A stretch of 64,000 bases of DNA from Daucus carota subsp. sativus (taxonomy: Eukaryota > Streptophyta > Magnoliopsida > Apiales > Apiaceae): the NCBI RefSeq assembly GCF_001625215.2, contig NC_030385.2:46649598-46713597 (forward strand). The letters are read 5' to 3'. This document shows, in pieces, positions 11,315 to 23,135 of this stretch. Position numbers and translations under genes: made by a program. Position 1 is the first letter of the stretch; the number at the start of each line of letters is the position of its first letter. The notes under the pieces were generated by a model. That model was not told the DNA's origin. It was given only the letters and a program-made list of their open reading frames with translations, and made no database searches.

Positions 11315-13406
11315 TAATAGTTTAGAACTATGAACATAACTACAAGGCAATGGAGGAAGACTGATTCGGCATTAGTTGTAGACTTGTAGTCCGGTTTACT
11401 TCTGAGTATGACTGAAATAGGTGAACAAGAACAGATTGCATGCGCCAGAGAAAATGTATGCATACTTTGATTATTTTATGGTTAAATAAAAGGAGTAGTT
11501 AGTTAAAGTCTAAAGAGTTATTCCACTAACGATTTGAGATAATTTGCGAATATCTTTTATTTGACTGTGATTTTGAGCCGAATTTACTTTCGGCCATCTA
11601 CTAATTATCATATTCTTGGACTGGTATTAATTTTACCGACGGTATTCATCTAATTATGATGGGTGTATGGTTCATACTAACGAGTAAAGCCGGAATCTCA
11701 AATTTAGATGTTTGAATTTGAATTAGCAATTTAATATATAAGATGGAAATCTTGTTTTTTTATTAATGTTTAAATTATTTTATATAATTTTTACAATATT
11801 TAGTCTCATATTTTTTATTAACATTTCGGATTGTCATCCAATTTATTATTATTGATACATGTTTTTGTCAATATAAATAAGATGGATATAAATACCGTGT
11901 TTCGGAAATTATACCGTATATCAGTATGAATTATCCAATTTTTTGGTATTAAACAGAATTGTAGAAAACATGAATCGGACTTGATCGATATTATCAATGA
12001 CTTATATAACATAGATATTGGATAATAGGTCAATGAAATAAGGATTGATCACCGTAATAGGCAAAGTAGTTGAGATTGTAGGAGTATTGCAGGCGAGACA
12101 AACTAAAATGCCGCAAAGTTTACGAACACAACTACACAATATTGTCAAGTTGCATGCAAGGTGCAGAGACTGTACAGTGAATTTGTGTACGACGAGGACT
12201 CAGGTCCACTGGGTTCCGTAATCGAGCTCTCTTCAATGTATATGTGTCAGTCCATTGAATGTCTTCAGCGTCTCTTCAATTTCAGAGGAATAAAATTTTT
12301 ATAACAAGACTGTCTTATAGTATTAATAAAACTAAAAAATCACGAGAAAATATATTTCATTATTCACATCACCATCTTTTGAGTTAATAACGGTGTGTTT
12401 ATATTTATAATAAACAACGAAGATGTCGAAAGTAATATATATACTTGACATATGATAGTATTCGGCAGAACTAAAGGGACTTAATTTTCTGTTCGAAACG
12501 ATTAAATTTCTTGTAAGAAGCTGATCGAGAGATATTATTTCTGTGCACGGTAGATTGCAGATATAAATATATACTCCATATCAGAGTTAAAAAGAGCAAA
12601 TAACACGGCGAAGTTGTAAATAAGCAACAGGACCACCACAAGAACGTGAAATAATATCGCAAGGATGGCAACCCGTGACCAGTACTTGTCGACTGTAGTA
12701 GGGTATGATTTAGGGCTTTTCCAAATAATTGTCAATTGTGTAACACGATTTTCTTATATTGAGAAAATGTTTGGTGTACATAATTGTGTATAAATTTTTG
12801 TACATGACATGTGTGGGTTTTAATTAGAATGAACCATGTATTTACATCAATAACTCCAATTAAAATCTATCATATCAATTGACACATCAATAATGATCAA
12901 TATATACAAATTTTATGCACACAATTTTGTGCACTAGCCGTACTGTACGACTCATAATATAATGTATAATACAACACAAAAAATGGTGATAGGAAACATA
13001 TGGGCCAGAAAAGCTTTTATGATAAATGTTCTAATTTTGCAAGTTGGTTTCACGCATTGTTAAGATATAAAATATAAAAAATTATTTGTAAACATTATTT
13101 TCTCGTAATCTTGGATGTTTATTTAAATATGACCTCTCTATTCTTATACGAATAAGGAAAACGAAAATAAAAAATCTCGATCCTTCGAGTCTCACCAATC
13201 ATGTGATGATTTTTAAACTCTGCACACTCCTCAGCTGGGACTCCATTGAGTATAAACTTATCACGAATGTAAAGATTCGACATAGCTTAATTTTGTACGA
13301 TTTCAGAACCGCTAATAATTAACTTCGCCAGTTGAAGATCAATCCAGATTTGGGTGATTCGTCAATAATTTTTATATATAATTTTTTTCCACCATATTAA
13401 AGCATA
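11315..13406. other. Intergenic, no gene seen
   Basis: AT-rich DNA. The block 12140-12260 resembles 2690-2790 and 14335-14430 and is probably a relic of GRP-flank duplication. The open frames at 11818-12033 and 12471-12735 lie on the minus strand, overlap in different frames, and resemble no known protein. Confidence 0.45.
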
Positions 13407-13865
13407 CTAGCCTTTAACCCGTGCGAAGCACGGATGGGTATAGAATTCGTAATTTATTAATTATAATTTAAATTTTAACATCATCTTATTAGTATTTTAG
13501 TATTAATGAATTAGATTTTAACCAGATTATATTTACCAACTGATTACATTTTTTGGACGACTACGAATTATATCAATATCGGTTTATTATAATATAGTAT
13601 ATAAATAATATATAAATTATATTTAAAAGAATAATGGTGGAGCTTTTTATAAATTATATTTAAAAGAATAATTGTGGAGCTTTTTATCTTGTATTACATC
13701 ACAAGTGTTTGTAATTTGAACGGTATAAAACTCTTTAATATTGTAAGAGTAAGAGCAAGAGAAGTCTACATATGACCAACTTCTAATTATAAAGGAGATG
13801 ACCAAACCAAAATTTTGTGCGACTACAAATTAAACATATGTTGGCTTATTATATTATAGTATAGA
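13407..13865 (-). mobile_element. Non-autonomous Helitron, 459 bp, minus orientation
   Basis: On the minus strand it begins TCTATACTATAATATAATAA (5' end at 13865, preceded by A) and ends with the hairpin GTGCTTCGCAC-type segment, then CTAG at 13407 followed by T. This is the canonical Helitron structure: 5' TC, a 3' hairpin plus CTAG, insertion between A and T and no target duplication. It carries a second 5'-end-like segment at 13550-13602 and a small 37-bp tandem duplication (13611-13687). No coding. Confidence 0.8.
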
Positions 13866-13889
13866 TGCGCATGTTTAGTTAATTTTATA

Positions 13890-14137
13890 CTCCCTTCGTC
13901 CCAGTCAATTATATATGTTTTTTTTTTCATTGCTCGACATGCTTTTTAAGACTCTTATAAAACATAATTCTACAATTTATTTCTAAAATTTTCATTTTTT
14001 GTATAAAAATATAAATATTATACTTTTATACAGAAAAAAATCTTAAAATTAAGTAATAAAATTATATTTTATTAAAGTATTAAAATTCGTATCGCACCTC
14101 TGTCCCCGACGTATCCCGTTGGCTAGGACGGAGGGAG
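13890..14137. mobile_element. Stowaway-like MITE, family B
   Basis: About 248 bp with ends CTCCCTTCGTCCC / GGACGGAGGGAG and TA on both sides. It lies 24 bases from the Helitron end. Non-coding. Confidence 0.85.
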
Positions 14138-14568
14138 TATATATGTGAAAAAACATACATTATCCGAAAGCAATCTTCAAACTCAAAATGATCCACATGT
14201 ATAAGTCAACAATGAGGGCTATAAATTTGTACTATATCATCATAAATTCATAATATTTCGTGAGATTATGACAGGTTTTGCTGGCAATGAGACTGCGGAT
14301 GAGGACAAAATTGAAATAGAGTACGAGAGATTGAGAGGCAAATATCTTAAGTTTGCATGCAACTAAAGGCACAAATAATCCAGTTCCGTGATCAACCTTG
14401 ATTCAATATGTCGGTCCATTGAATCTTACATAAATTCCTTTTATTTTTCAAAGCAAGAAGACGGAAAGTGATAATTAGGATATGATTATTTAAAATAAGT
14501 GATACATATTTTTCCCTTTATTAGGAAATATTTGTCTCTTACACTGTTGTGCTATCCAAGAAATGATA
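14138..14568. other. Intergenic, GRP-flank-like
   Basis: No gene. The segment 14335-14430, with 'tttgcatgcaact' and 'cagttccgtgatcaacc', again resembles GRP upstream flanks, although no GRP copy lies next to it. It may mark a lost gene copy. Confidence 0.4.
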
Positions 14569-14819
14569 CTCCCTCTGTCCCATTTAATTGTATACGTTTC
14601 TTTTTAACTGTTCGACACGCATTTCAATGCTCTTATAAAATATAGTTCCATTACTTATTTTTCAGATTTTCTTTTTCTGAATAAAAATAGAACATCCAAA
14701 CTTTAATTCAGAAAAAGAAAATTTTAAAAATAAATTACACAACTATACTTTACAGGAGCATTAAAGTCCGTGTCGCGTCCCCGTCCCCCAATGTATACAA
14801 TTCAAGGGGACGGAGGGAG
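14569..14819. mobile_element. Stowaway-like MITE, family B
   Basis: About 251 bp with ends CTCCCTCTGTCCC / GGGGACGGAGGGAG, flanked by TA on the left and TA-like sequence on the right. Interior as in 11072-11314. Non-coding. Confidence 0.85.
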
Positions 14820-16200
14820 TATTCGTTTAGTACAACAGTGTATTTGAGGATGACCATTTAATCTTACACAAATTTCTCTTATTTTTCATAGCAAGATGAT
14901 TGAATTAAAGTGATAATCAACATATAATTAACCAAAAAAAATATCTAGACTTGGTGAAAGATTCAACAGAACCTGAACAGCTGGATTTTCTGCTCAATTT
15001 TCCGTCTTCCAAAAGTTATCATATGAGCAGGTCCAATGCAGTGACAAGTGACACTGCTGAGTTGGAGGAGAATAAGGAAGCAGAGACGTAACTAGGGAAG
15101 GGTTTACTGGGCAGGGTAGTTTTTGAAAAAAAAATAGTAGTCATATAAATTATGTAATTTATGTGTTACATCAATCGAAGCCGTCCAGCCCATCAATATA
15201 ATCAACCAGATACAGAGAATAGAGTAGAGAATGCTCAATAACTAGGTGGAGTTCTACTTTTTTGGTCCCTGGTACAGTGCAGTGAGCATATTTCTTTTAG
15301 ATCTCTGCACATGAGGTCTTTCGACCTCATAAACATACCAGTGGATATATTTTTGTTCGTTATTGACTTGTCAAACCCATCCCAATCCAAATTCCTGGTT
15401 CCATCCCTTGAAGGAAGGCTACCCTCTTTTTTTTTATACCGTCGGAGTTTATATCGGTCATACTCAAGTTGGTGGGCTAGCCATCTCTCTGTATTGTTTG
15501 TAAATTTTCTGTTCTCTTATCAATTCTTTTAATCTTTACATTACCCATTTTATTATCGAGGACCTCTTTAGACTAGGTGGCATGAAAAAAAAAATGGCAG
15601 GGAACTTGGGGAGGGGCACTGGAACTTGCTTTTCGGCAGAAACTTGAAAATTTAAATTGTGAGATCCAAGCACTTGTTAGATTGGTGGTCCTTGCATCAC
15701 CTATGGGAACAGCACAAATTAACTGCATCTTTCCCCATTGCACCCAGAACTCCAGCAAACTGGACTCTTTAATTGGATCAAAATACAAATGCACCTTGTA
15801 TTAGGCCTTCAAAATATTGGGTTTGTGGTTCTCGTCTTATCTAGATGGCTAAACTGTTGTCATGATCACTGATTCCTAGCAGAAAACTTTATAACCCAGG
15901 TTTCTTATCAGCTTATACTTATTTCAGCAAATCAGAGCACCGAACTTTTGAGCATTATTTCAATATTGGTAGGTGATTGATGTATTCTTAAAGAATGCCA
16001 GAGCGGCAGAGTCGAACACAGGTATGGGTGGACAACTGAGGATAAACCCACCACTTGGGCTATCTGTTCAAGTTGTAGGTATATCACTTTAAATTATAAA
16101 GCCTGAAGGCCATTCCCTATGGAAATGTCACCTTTGCCCTCCTAAATATACGGTATTCTACATCTTTTTATAAGCAAGCTGTATAATACTAGGCTGAGAA
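14820..16200. other. Intergenic with short coding-like stretch
   Basis: Mostly intergenic. On the plus strand at about 15617-15803 there is a codon-like run (ALELAFRQKLENLNC...) that ends at a stop; the minus strand is also open there. Base composition is higher in GC than its surroundings. I cannot assign it to a family; it may be a decayed gene fragment. Confidence 0.3.
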
Positions 16201-18660
16201 ATACTATGACTTCCTGATGAACCAACACGTGTGCAGGACACAACAAAGCACCAAACCATAAGCTCCGGCTTTTCTCCTTTACAGCTGTCCCAGTTTCTCC
16301 ACATGATGTATGTATCGTGTATCATTATTTTTGAAATTTGAAATTCAAACTTCTCATATTTTCACTTCTCTCTCTCTTAAATCTTTGATCACATTCATTC
16401 TCTCATAATACTATAACTATTTAGTTTTACATGTTTCATCTTTTGTCCTGCTTTGTTTTTCATTTTTGCCGATATATTTTTAATATATATTATATGATTT
16501 TAGAGATTTACACTAATTAATTTCAAATGTTGTGTATGCAGATTTGTAGTTGAAAAACATATGTATCAGTTTTTGATTGCAGCAGATGTGACAAATCCCA
16601 TAACATCTGAGGTAAGTAGAAACACCAATGACTGTAAATAAATGCATATCAACTGTTTGGTTAAAGTTCTCCTCATTTTTTTGAATTCAGTTGTATTATT
16701 TGAGAATTTTTATACAAGATGAATTACCTTGCATACCAAGTGTTCGATTGTAGTTCCGAGAAGGAGTGAGAGATCGATTTATTGATTATTTAAGTGTTTA
16801 AACCAATTAGATCATATATGTTATTTTTCTATACCAAGTGTTTGATCCAAGATTTGAGCATGCCACGTGTTTGATATAGTCCTGATAGAGTTTTTGGGTT
16901 TTGTAAGTGTTTAGTCTTTAAATTAGTCATATAATTTATAATTATGTTGGACGTTTGCAGGTCGATTTATTACGGAACATGTATATCTAATCATCTTGAT
17001 TTCAGTTTCAACTTTTTGTTTATTCTCTGCCCTTCAATTTTATTTGAAAAATAAAATGAAACTAACGATTTCTCAATGTTAAATTTTTCAGATTTGTGGC
17101 TGGAAATCAAGCATAAGAGAATCTACTCAGAAAAGGCGTGAATGAATTTAAGGTGTTTGATTGAAGTTCTCTTCAGTTTTATTGTATTATTCGAAAACTG
17201 AGTTGCACAAACTGATGATGATATGATTCAAGTTGTTGACATCATGACATGAAAATATATGTGAATTTTGGTTGATATTCAAGATTTGAGAATCGTGTGC
17301 CATGTGTTTGATATATTCCTGATAAGTTTTATGCCATATCTGTATTTTTCAAGGATTACCGATTTTTTATTAGTTGTTAGTTGTGTTTTATAATTTTTGT
17401 GCGAATTCTGTAGGATTGACCAATACTAATTGAATCTATATATGTTATATTTGCCAATTCTGAAAACTAACAACATTTTTGATTGTTTATTAGTTATGTT
17501 CTATTATTTGTGTGCCTATTCTTTGTAATTTGTTGTACTTCTATACATATCGTTGCTCTGTTCTGTTTTCGGACAAATGTAGCTTTTCGAAGCAATCTGG
17601 ACTGTTTGTTACAAGTAGGTGTCATTGACTGTACTCTAGAATCTGATTTCATACACCTTCCACCAAAAAGACACATTCTGAAATATATGAAAATGAAACC
17701 AATGGTTCAAATACACAGTGCATTCCAGAATTGCATGCCATGTGTTTGAATATTTCAAGGATTACCGATTTTTTATTAGTGGTTTGTTGTGTTTTATAAT
17801 TTTTGTGCGAATTATGTAGGATTGACCAATACTAATTGAATCTGTATATGTTATATTGCCAATTCTGAAAACTAACAACATTTCTGATTGTTTATTAGTT
17901 GTGTTCTATTATTTTTGAGTCTATTCTGTACAATTCGTTGTACTTCTATACATATATCTGCTCTGTCCTGTTTTCGGACAAATGTAGCTTTTTGAAGCAA
18001 TCTGGACTGTTTGTTACAGACTATGTTATTTCTGATTGTTTATTAGTTGTGAACGTAATTACATTCTAATAGATTCAGGTAGCACGAATCCAACTCGAGG
18101 ACTACAAGAGGAGGATTTCGACTTCTTGATTGATAACATCAGGATTGATGAACAATTCTCGCTAGTGCGGAGGCCCCTCCATGGCAAGTTGAAACTTGAA
18201 ATAAACCAGTTCCACCATGCTGTAGTAATTAGCAATAATTAGCAAAGTATTTCATTTTTTTATCTGTCTTGGGATTTAATATACTTTTGCAGTGAAATCT
18301 GTTTCCATGCAACAAAATATCTTACTTAGTTAATCACTTAATTTTGTTTAAATTCTACTTTTTACATCGTAACTGTCTTACAGATGCCATAGTTGCTATA
18401 TATCTGTTTTACGAGTGCCATGATGAGTAGGTAACTTTGATTTCTTTTTTGACAATTATTTTATTGTTCTCAGGCAATTTTCTTTTGAGATTGCAAAGTC
18501 GTTGCTTGATAAAGAACGTTACAAGATTCAGATGATGAATCTGACCTAGAGACTAATGATTTGGCTATAGGTTTGACTTAAGCTGCAGAGCCTGTACAAT
18601 GAAAGGGAAGCATGCAGCAGCCAGACCAAGGTGCAAATTTGTTGTCAGATTGTTATGCCT
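16201..18660 (+). other. Possible decayed gene with exon-like pieces
   Basis: GC and codon texture rise in several short pieces that are flanked by splice-like signals on the plus strand. One is at about 16580-16612, ending before GTAAGT. One is 18036-18242, with an acidic stretch containing EEDFDFLIDNIRIDEQ. Another follows a TTCTCAG acceptor at 18473 (QFSFEIAKSLLDKERYKIQ). Intervening DNA is AT-rich and holds a 266-bp direct repeat. I do not recognise the protein and cannot join the pieces in one frame, so a broken gene or a captured fragment is more likely than an active one. Confidence 0.28.
17348..18018. repeat. Direct repeat, two copies of about 266 bp, period 406
   Basis: Copy 1 is 17348-17613 and copy 2 is 17754-18018. 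They are highly similar throughout and share landmarks such as 'ttcaaggattaccgatt' and 'ctgttttcggacaaatgtag'. The 140 bases between them are unique and hold an open, codon-like stretch. The high identity suggests a fairly recent local duplication. Confidence 0.85.
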
Positions 18661-20539
18661 TATTTTTATTTTAGACATGATATGTTAATAACACTAAGTC
18701 ATGTCTTTAATTTAGAGATTTATAAGTATAGAAATTGTATAAGAATTAATGAGAAGAGTCAATTCATCCTAGGCTGAAAGACATGGATTACTTCAACTAA
18801 TAAATGAGTCTCTTAGAATCTGTATTGCAGTCTACAAGTTCTATGAGTTTCTATAAATATCCCCCACTAAGTAGAAGTTTAAATTTATAATATTATAGAC
18901 AATTATGATGATATATCTCTTGATTTATGGCACAATACCTTTAAAAGTTGTCAATAATTGGCAACCAATAACTACTGTAATTTAAACTTGTGGAAGCAGT
19001 TTAAAAAACTGACAACAGGCCTTGAAGTTAGACGTGCAACGTATGACCTGTACAAACCATTCTTAAGATCTGGCCGACTAAGCAGGACACTCTAAAGTTT
19101 TGTTGTACATAGATAGGTGATTGTCCAGTCTCATGTGGTGTAAATGCTGAATCTTTATGAGCAACTTTCTCAATTACTTTTGTATAAAATATATAGGTAC
19201 ACAGTTCGCGGACTGTTAGATTTTTACTAGGCAATGCTTTTCTTCTAATGTCATTTCATCTAATTACTGATCTTTAATTGTTTTGCGATTGGTTTTTTGT
19301 TTGTTATTATATAGCCAGATAATATTGGCCTGTTTTCAGCCTCTTCATGGATTAAAGGGAACCATTTGCCTATGACAAGCATTGAATAGTCTGATTATTG
19401 TCACAATAGAGATCATTTTGGACTAAGAAGAGGTTATGATGTAAGAAAATTGTGCCCTCAAAATAAATATGAAATGGGTCATCCTGCTAAGGAAACAAAT
19501 ATGAAATTGGTAGATATATGCATAAGGAAACACTTTATTCTGACTCCAATGAGCACCTGGATGAGCATTGCGGCTGAGAGCACTTTGCTTTTAGGAAGTT
19601 TATGTAAAGTTCTTTGCCCTGTGAGGGTATGTTGATATTCATCTAATTTCAGTGCACTGCTGTGGTACATTATACTTGGCCTGAAATTCAATCTAACAGG
19701 GTAGGCTTTAGATGATTCAAATGAAAAAACTGAGACAACGATAGGAGTGAGATCTGTATATTAGTGTCATCGCTCCTCAAATATATATACCCTCAAATAT
19801 ATATATTTTGAGAGATTGAGTGAAGCTGCAGAAATTTTTTTGGTCACTTCCAATTAATAAATTCATATACGTTATAATTATTATGTCATTTTTTCCAATG
19901 GAGACGGTTTTTATTTCATTTAAAACTTTAATATTACCTTTTATATCTATTTAAAATTATGTATATTAATACACACTGTTTATCAAAGTATACTAATTTC
20001 GTTCCGTATCCATGTAAAATTTGATTTTCTTCTTCATTTAATGTATATAACTCAACAAATTTAATTTTTACATCTAAATTATAATTATATTTATATTTAA
20101 AAAAATTTAATGAAACCAAAAAAAACATATAACATTAAAATCCATTGAAACAACACCAGCCAATACTATAATAATTTAATGGAACTTTCTAATGAAAATT
20201 GGAACTTTCTCATTCACAACCAAGAAGTATGGTGCGATAAAGACGGAGCTTAAAAGAAATAGTTTTATACCTTTTTCTCTCAAAATGACATTATCCTAAA
20301 TGCGACAAACGATTTATTTCAACGATTTTACTATGATGCATGTGCCTATGGGCAAAAAGCATAAATAAAATTAAAGTCCGGAAAGGATAAAGTCTAAAAT
20401 ATAATTTTGATGCATAAATAAATTTAGATATAAATATCTAAGCACTTAATGTCATGGCAAATAAATTATATTTAAATCAATTATTATGTTTATGAAAATT
20501 AAATCATAATTATATTAAAAATACACAATCTAAAATATA
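18661..20539. other. Intergenic, no gene supported
   Basis: AT-rich DNA with several short open frames (for example 19450-19635 on plus, 19028-19234 on minus) that overlap in conflicting frames and match nothing I know. From about 20240 the composition becomes very AT-rich, and internally repeated words begin. Confidence 0.45.
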
Positions 20540-21034
20540 ATTTTAACACATAATATTAATATTTAGATAACTTATATATTTCAAAAGAGGTAGTTGAGAA
20601 ATATATCATAACTTAATTTATATTAAACTAAGAAATTATTTTATATTAATAATTATTATTTTATCATGACTGATAAATAATTTTCGATAAAATTATTTAT
20701 TTTGAATAAGTATTAAAATTAGGATGGTGCTACGTGCACATCCTAAATTTATATATGTATTTTATAATCTTGCTATCGAAAGACATTACGTAATTGTGAA
20801 TTTTAAAAAATATATTATTTTATTATAGAAAGACGTTACGTAATTCTGAATTTCAAAATTAAATTATAATTATATTGAAAATATACATATTTGAAAGCCG
20901 AGGTATGGCTGCTAGGCCATGCCGATGAGTCTTTGTGTAATAATTATGCATGAATAGTCAAATTCGTTTAATAAAAAAATTAATAATTTGTTAATAATTT
21001 TAACACATAATATTAATATTTAGATAACTTATTA

Positions 21035-21269
21035 CTCCCTCCGTCCCACCAGGTTCTTTACGTTACTTTTTGGCACGCATTTTAAGACTCCTATAAAGTA
21101 TACTTACATTTTATATATAATTTTTAAAAAAATCTTGAAAAAAAGTTTGATGTCTAAACTTTTATTCAGAAAAAAAATAATTTAAAAAAATATTATTCAA
21201 CTATCCTTTATAAAAGCCTCAAAATGCGTGCAAACAGTGAACGTAAACTACCTGGTGGGACGGAGGGAG
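21035..21269. mobile_element. Stowaway-like MITE, family C
   Basis: 235 bp with perfect-looking ends CTCCCTCCGTCCCACCAGGT / CTACCTGGTGGGACGGAGGG and TA on both sides. Copy 1 of the duplicated unit at about 20573 shows the uninterrupted empty site. Non-coding. Confidence 0.9.
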
Positions 21270-21410
21270 TATATTTCAAAAGGAGTAGTTGAGAAATTTA
21301 TCGTAACTTCATTTATATTAAACTAAAAAAATATTTTATATTCTGTAAAAAAATACTCCCTCCGTCCCACCAGATTCTTTACCGTTTCCTTTTTTGAACA
21401 TCCCACCCAA

Positions 21411-22668
21411 TCAATATACTTATATAAAGGAGAAGCGAGGAGCGTGTAGGTGGCGCCTCTCACATCGCTCCGTTCTATTTTTCTAATTTTCTGGAATTTT
21501 TGGATGAAAAATATCAAAAATTAGAATTACCTTTTTTAGTTTCTGATATATTAGAAGCAAGTTTCAGAATCTGATTTTGTTTCAAATTATTTATGGGATA
21601 TAATAGCTTGAAAGTTTTAATCTGTTTTTGTTTCAGATTATTTAATTATGGGAAAGACAGATTGTTTATGGAATATAATAGCTTGAAAGTTTTAATCCGA
21701 TTTTGTTTCAGATTATTTAATTATGGGAAAGACAGATTATTTATGGAATATAATAGCTTGAAAGTTATAATCTGATTTTGTTTCTGATTATTTAATTATG
21801 GGAAAGAGTATGACACAAGTCTCTCTGCACCTATAAATACTCCTATAGATCGTAGGATTTTGGATCATCTAAACACAACCTCATCTCTCTCAATACCACA
21901 AATCTACCTCTCTCTGGTGATAGTTCTTTTACTCGATTTCTAACTCAGAGGTGCCGTTCTTCTGCAACGATAAGTGAAGGCTGTTTTTACAGTATCAAAA
22001 AAATGAAGGTTATTACAAGCAAAGGTAGTTATAGACCGTTATATTGGAGTCGACAAATCCAAACACGGGAAAAGAATATAGCCTTGACATGATAGTGATG
22101 GTTGATACCAACAAATTAACTATTAGTGATGTATGTTTGTTGGTTATTCTTTTATAATATTTGTTTTGTTCATCGGACATGTTTGTTTTTAATTTTTATA
22201 TGATTTACTTTGTATAGAAGGAAAAAATTATTCATGCAATATCTGTTTGCTCCGTTCAACCAACTTTTAAGAGGGTAGTTATAAACCGCCATCTCACAGA
22301 TTTAAGTTAGATGTTTTTGTGCACAATCAATCTAAAAAAATTGGAAAAGTGACAATGTAAGAACATAATTACTTTTAAAAAAAACAAATAAAATGAAGAT
22401 TCGTCATGCTTTAAATTCTTAATTACGTGTATAAATTTATTTTCATTTTTTCATCATGAATTATAGTCCAGTTTTGCAATTTTATATTTGGTATTACATC
22501 AAGATTTTTATAATATAAATTTATTTTATCCTATAAATATTAATTTTGAAACATTAATATATTTTTTTATAGACAGCCACAAATTAAATTATTTTATTCT
22601 ACAAATATTAATATTAAATCATTAATATAATTTTTATAGGTCGCCGCAACGCGCGGCTTCTCAACTAG
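21411..22668 (+). mobile_element. Non-autonomous Helitron, about 1.26 kb, nested in a MITE
   Basis: It starts TCAATATACTTATATAAAGG after A and ends with the GC-rich hairpin CCGCAACGCGCGG, then CTAG, then T. That is full Helitron architecture. Inside are three 75-bp tandem repeats (21590-21810), a promoter-like CTATAAATA followed by a CT-rich leader (about 21833-21930), and a short open stretch (about 22030-22130). The open stretch reads like part of a replication protein A OB fold (SRQIQTREKNIALDMIVMVD), a protein often carried by plant Helitrons. No Rep/helicase is present, so it cannot move on its own. Confidence 0.87.
21590..21810 (+). repeat. 75-bp tandem repeat, nearly three copies
   Basis: Units start at 21590, 21665 and 21740, each beginning TTTATGG and containing 'ataatagcttgaaagtt'. 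As the period is a multiple of three, one frame stays open (MGYNSLKVLICFCFRLF repeated), but this is a by-product of the period. Confidence 0.9.
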
Positions 22669-22925
22669 TTCTTTACATTACAAAACTTTCCCAAAATAGT
22701 TAATGAGTCCCACCACTTTATCACTTTTTCTTCTTTTTCACACTACTTTTACTCCACTATCTCTCTTTTATATATTAAAAATCGATGGGTCACACCACTT
22801 CACCCACTTTTCTTCATCTTTTTCACTATTTTATACATATTTCTTAAGCTTCGTGCCCAAATCCAATGTAAACAATTGGATGAGACGGAGGGAGTATATT
22901 TTATATTAATAATCATTATTTTTTA

Positions 22926-23135
22926 TCAAAACAACTTCCTCAAAATGTAGTAACTTAATGGACCGTAAAATCCAGCCTTTTATGGGCCCAATAAAAGCCC
23001 GTTTATTTTGTAAAAAAGTATCGTGCATTTAATTCCACTGCATTTATTCAATTCAACGAAATCTTAAAATATTTATTATTTTTTATTAATAAATATTTAA
23101 AAAATAGAACCGTGCGAAGCGGGCAGTAATCCTAG
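22926..23135 (+). mobile_element. Helitron 3' end (outer element), start not found
   Basis: The sequence ends with CCGTGCGAAGCGGGC, a short spacer and CTAG at 23132-23135 followed by T. It is nearly the same as the 3' end of the Helitron at 13407-13865. The 5' end could lie as far upstream as about 20160 (a CAATACTATAATAATTTAAT segment), which would put all the nested insertions inside it, but I cannot show this. Confidence 0.6.

Larger units (their letters stand above)
21355..22894. mobile_element. Stowaway-like MITE, family D, interrupted by a Helitron
   Basis: Outer ends CTCCCTCCGTCCCACCAG (21355) and GAGACGGAGGGAG (22894), with TA on each side. The element itself totals about 280 bp; the remainder is the Helitron at 21411-22668. 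An uninterrupted relative at 58822-59115 shows the empty site and confirms the boundary. Confidence 0.85.
20540..22925. repeat. Duplicated AT-rich unit later split by MITE insertions
   Basis: Unit copy 1 (about 20541-20665) carries 'ttttaacacataatatta', 'tagataactta' and 'tttatattaaacta'. The same words recur as copy 2 in the pieces 20998-21034, 21272-21350 and about 22897-22925. The two breaks in copy 2 are occupied exactly by the MITEs 21035-21269 and 21355-22894, each at a TA. Confidence 0.7.

Noticed and set aside
21593-21775. Repeat protein MGYNSLKV... in the Helitron
   Set aside because: The 75-bp period keeps a frame open by arithmetic; no codon bias or further coding sequence supports a protein.
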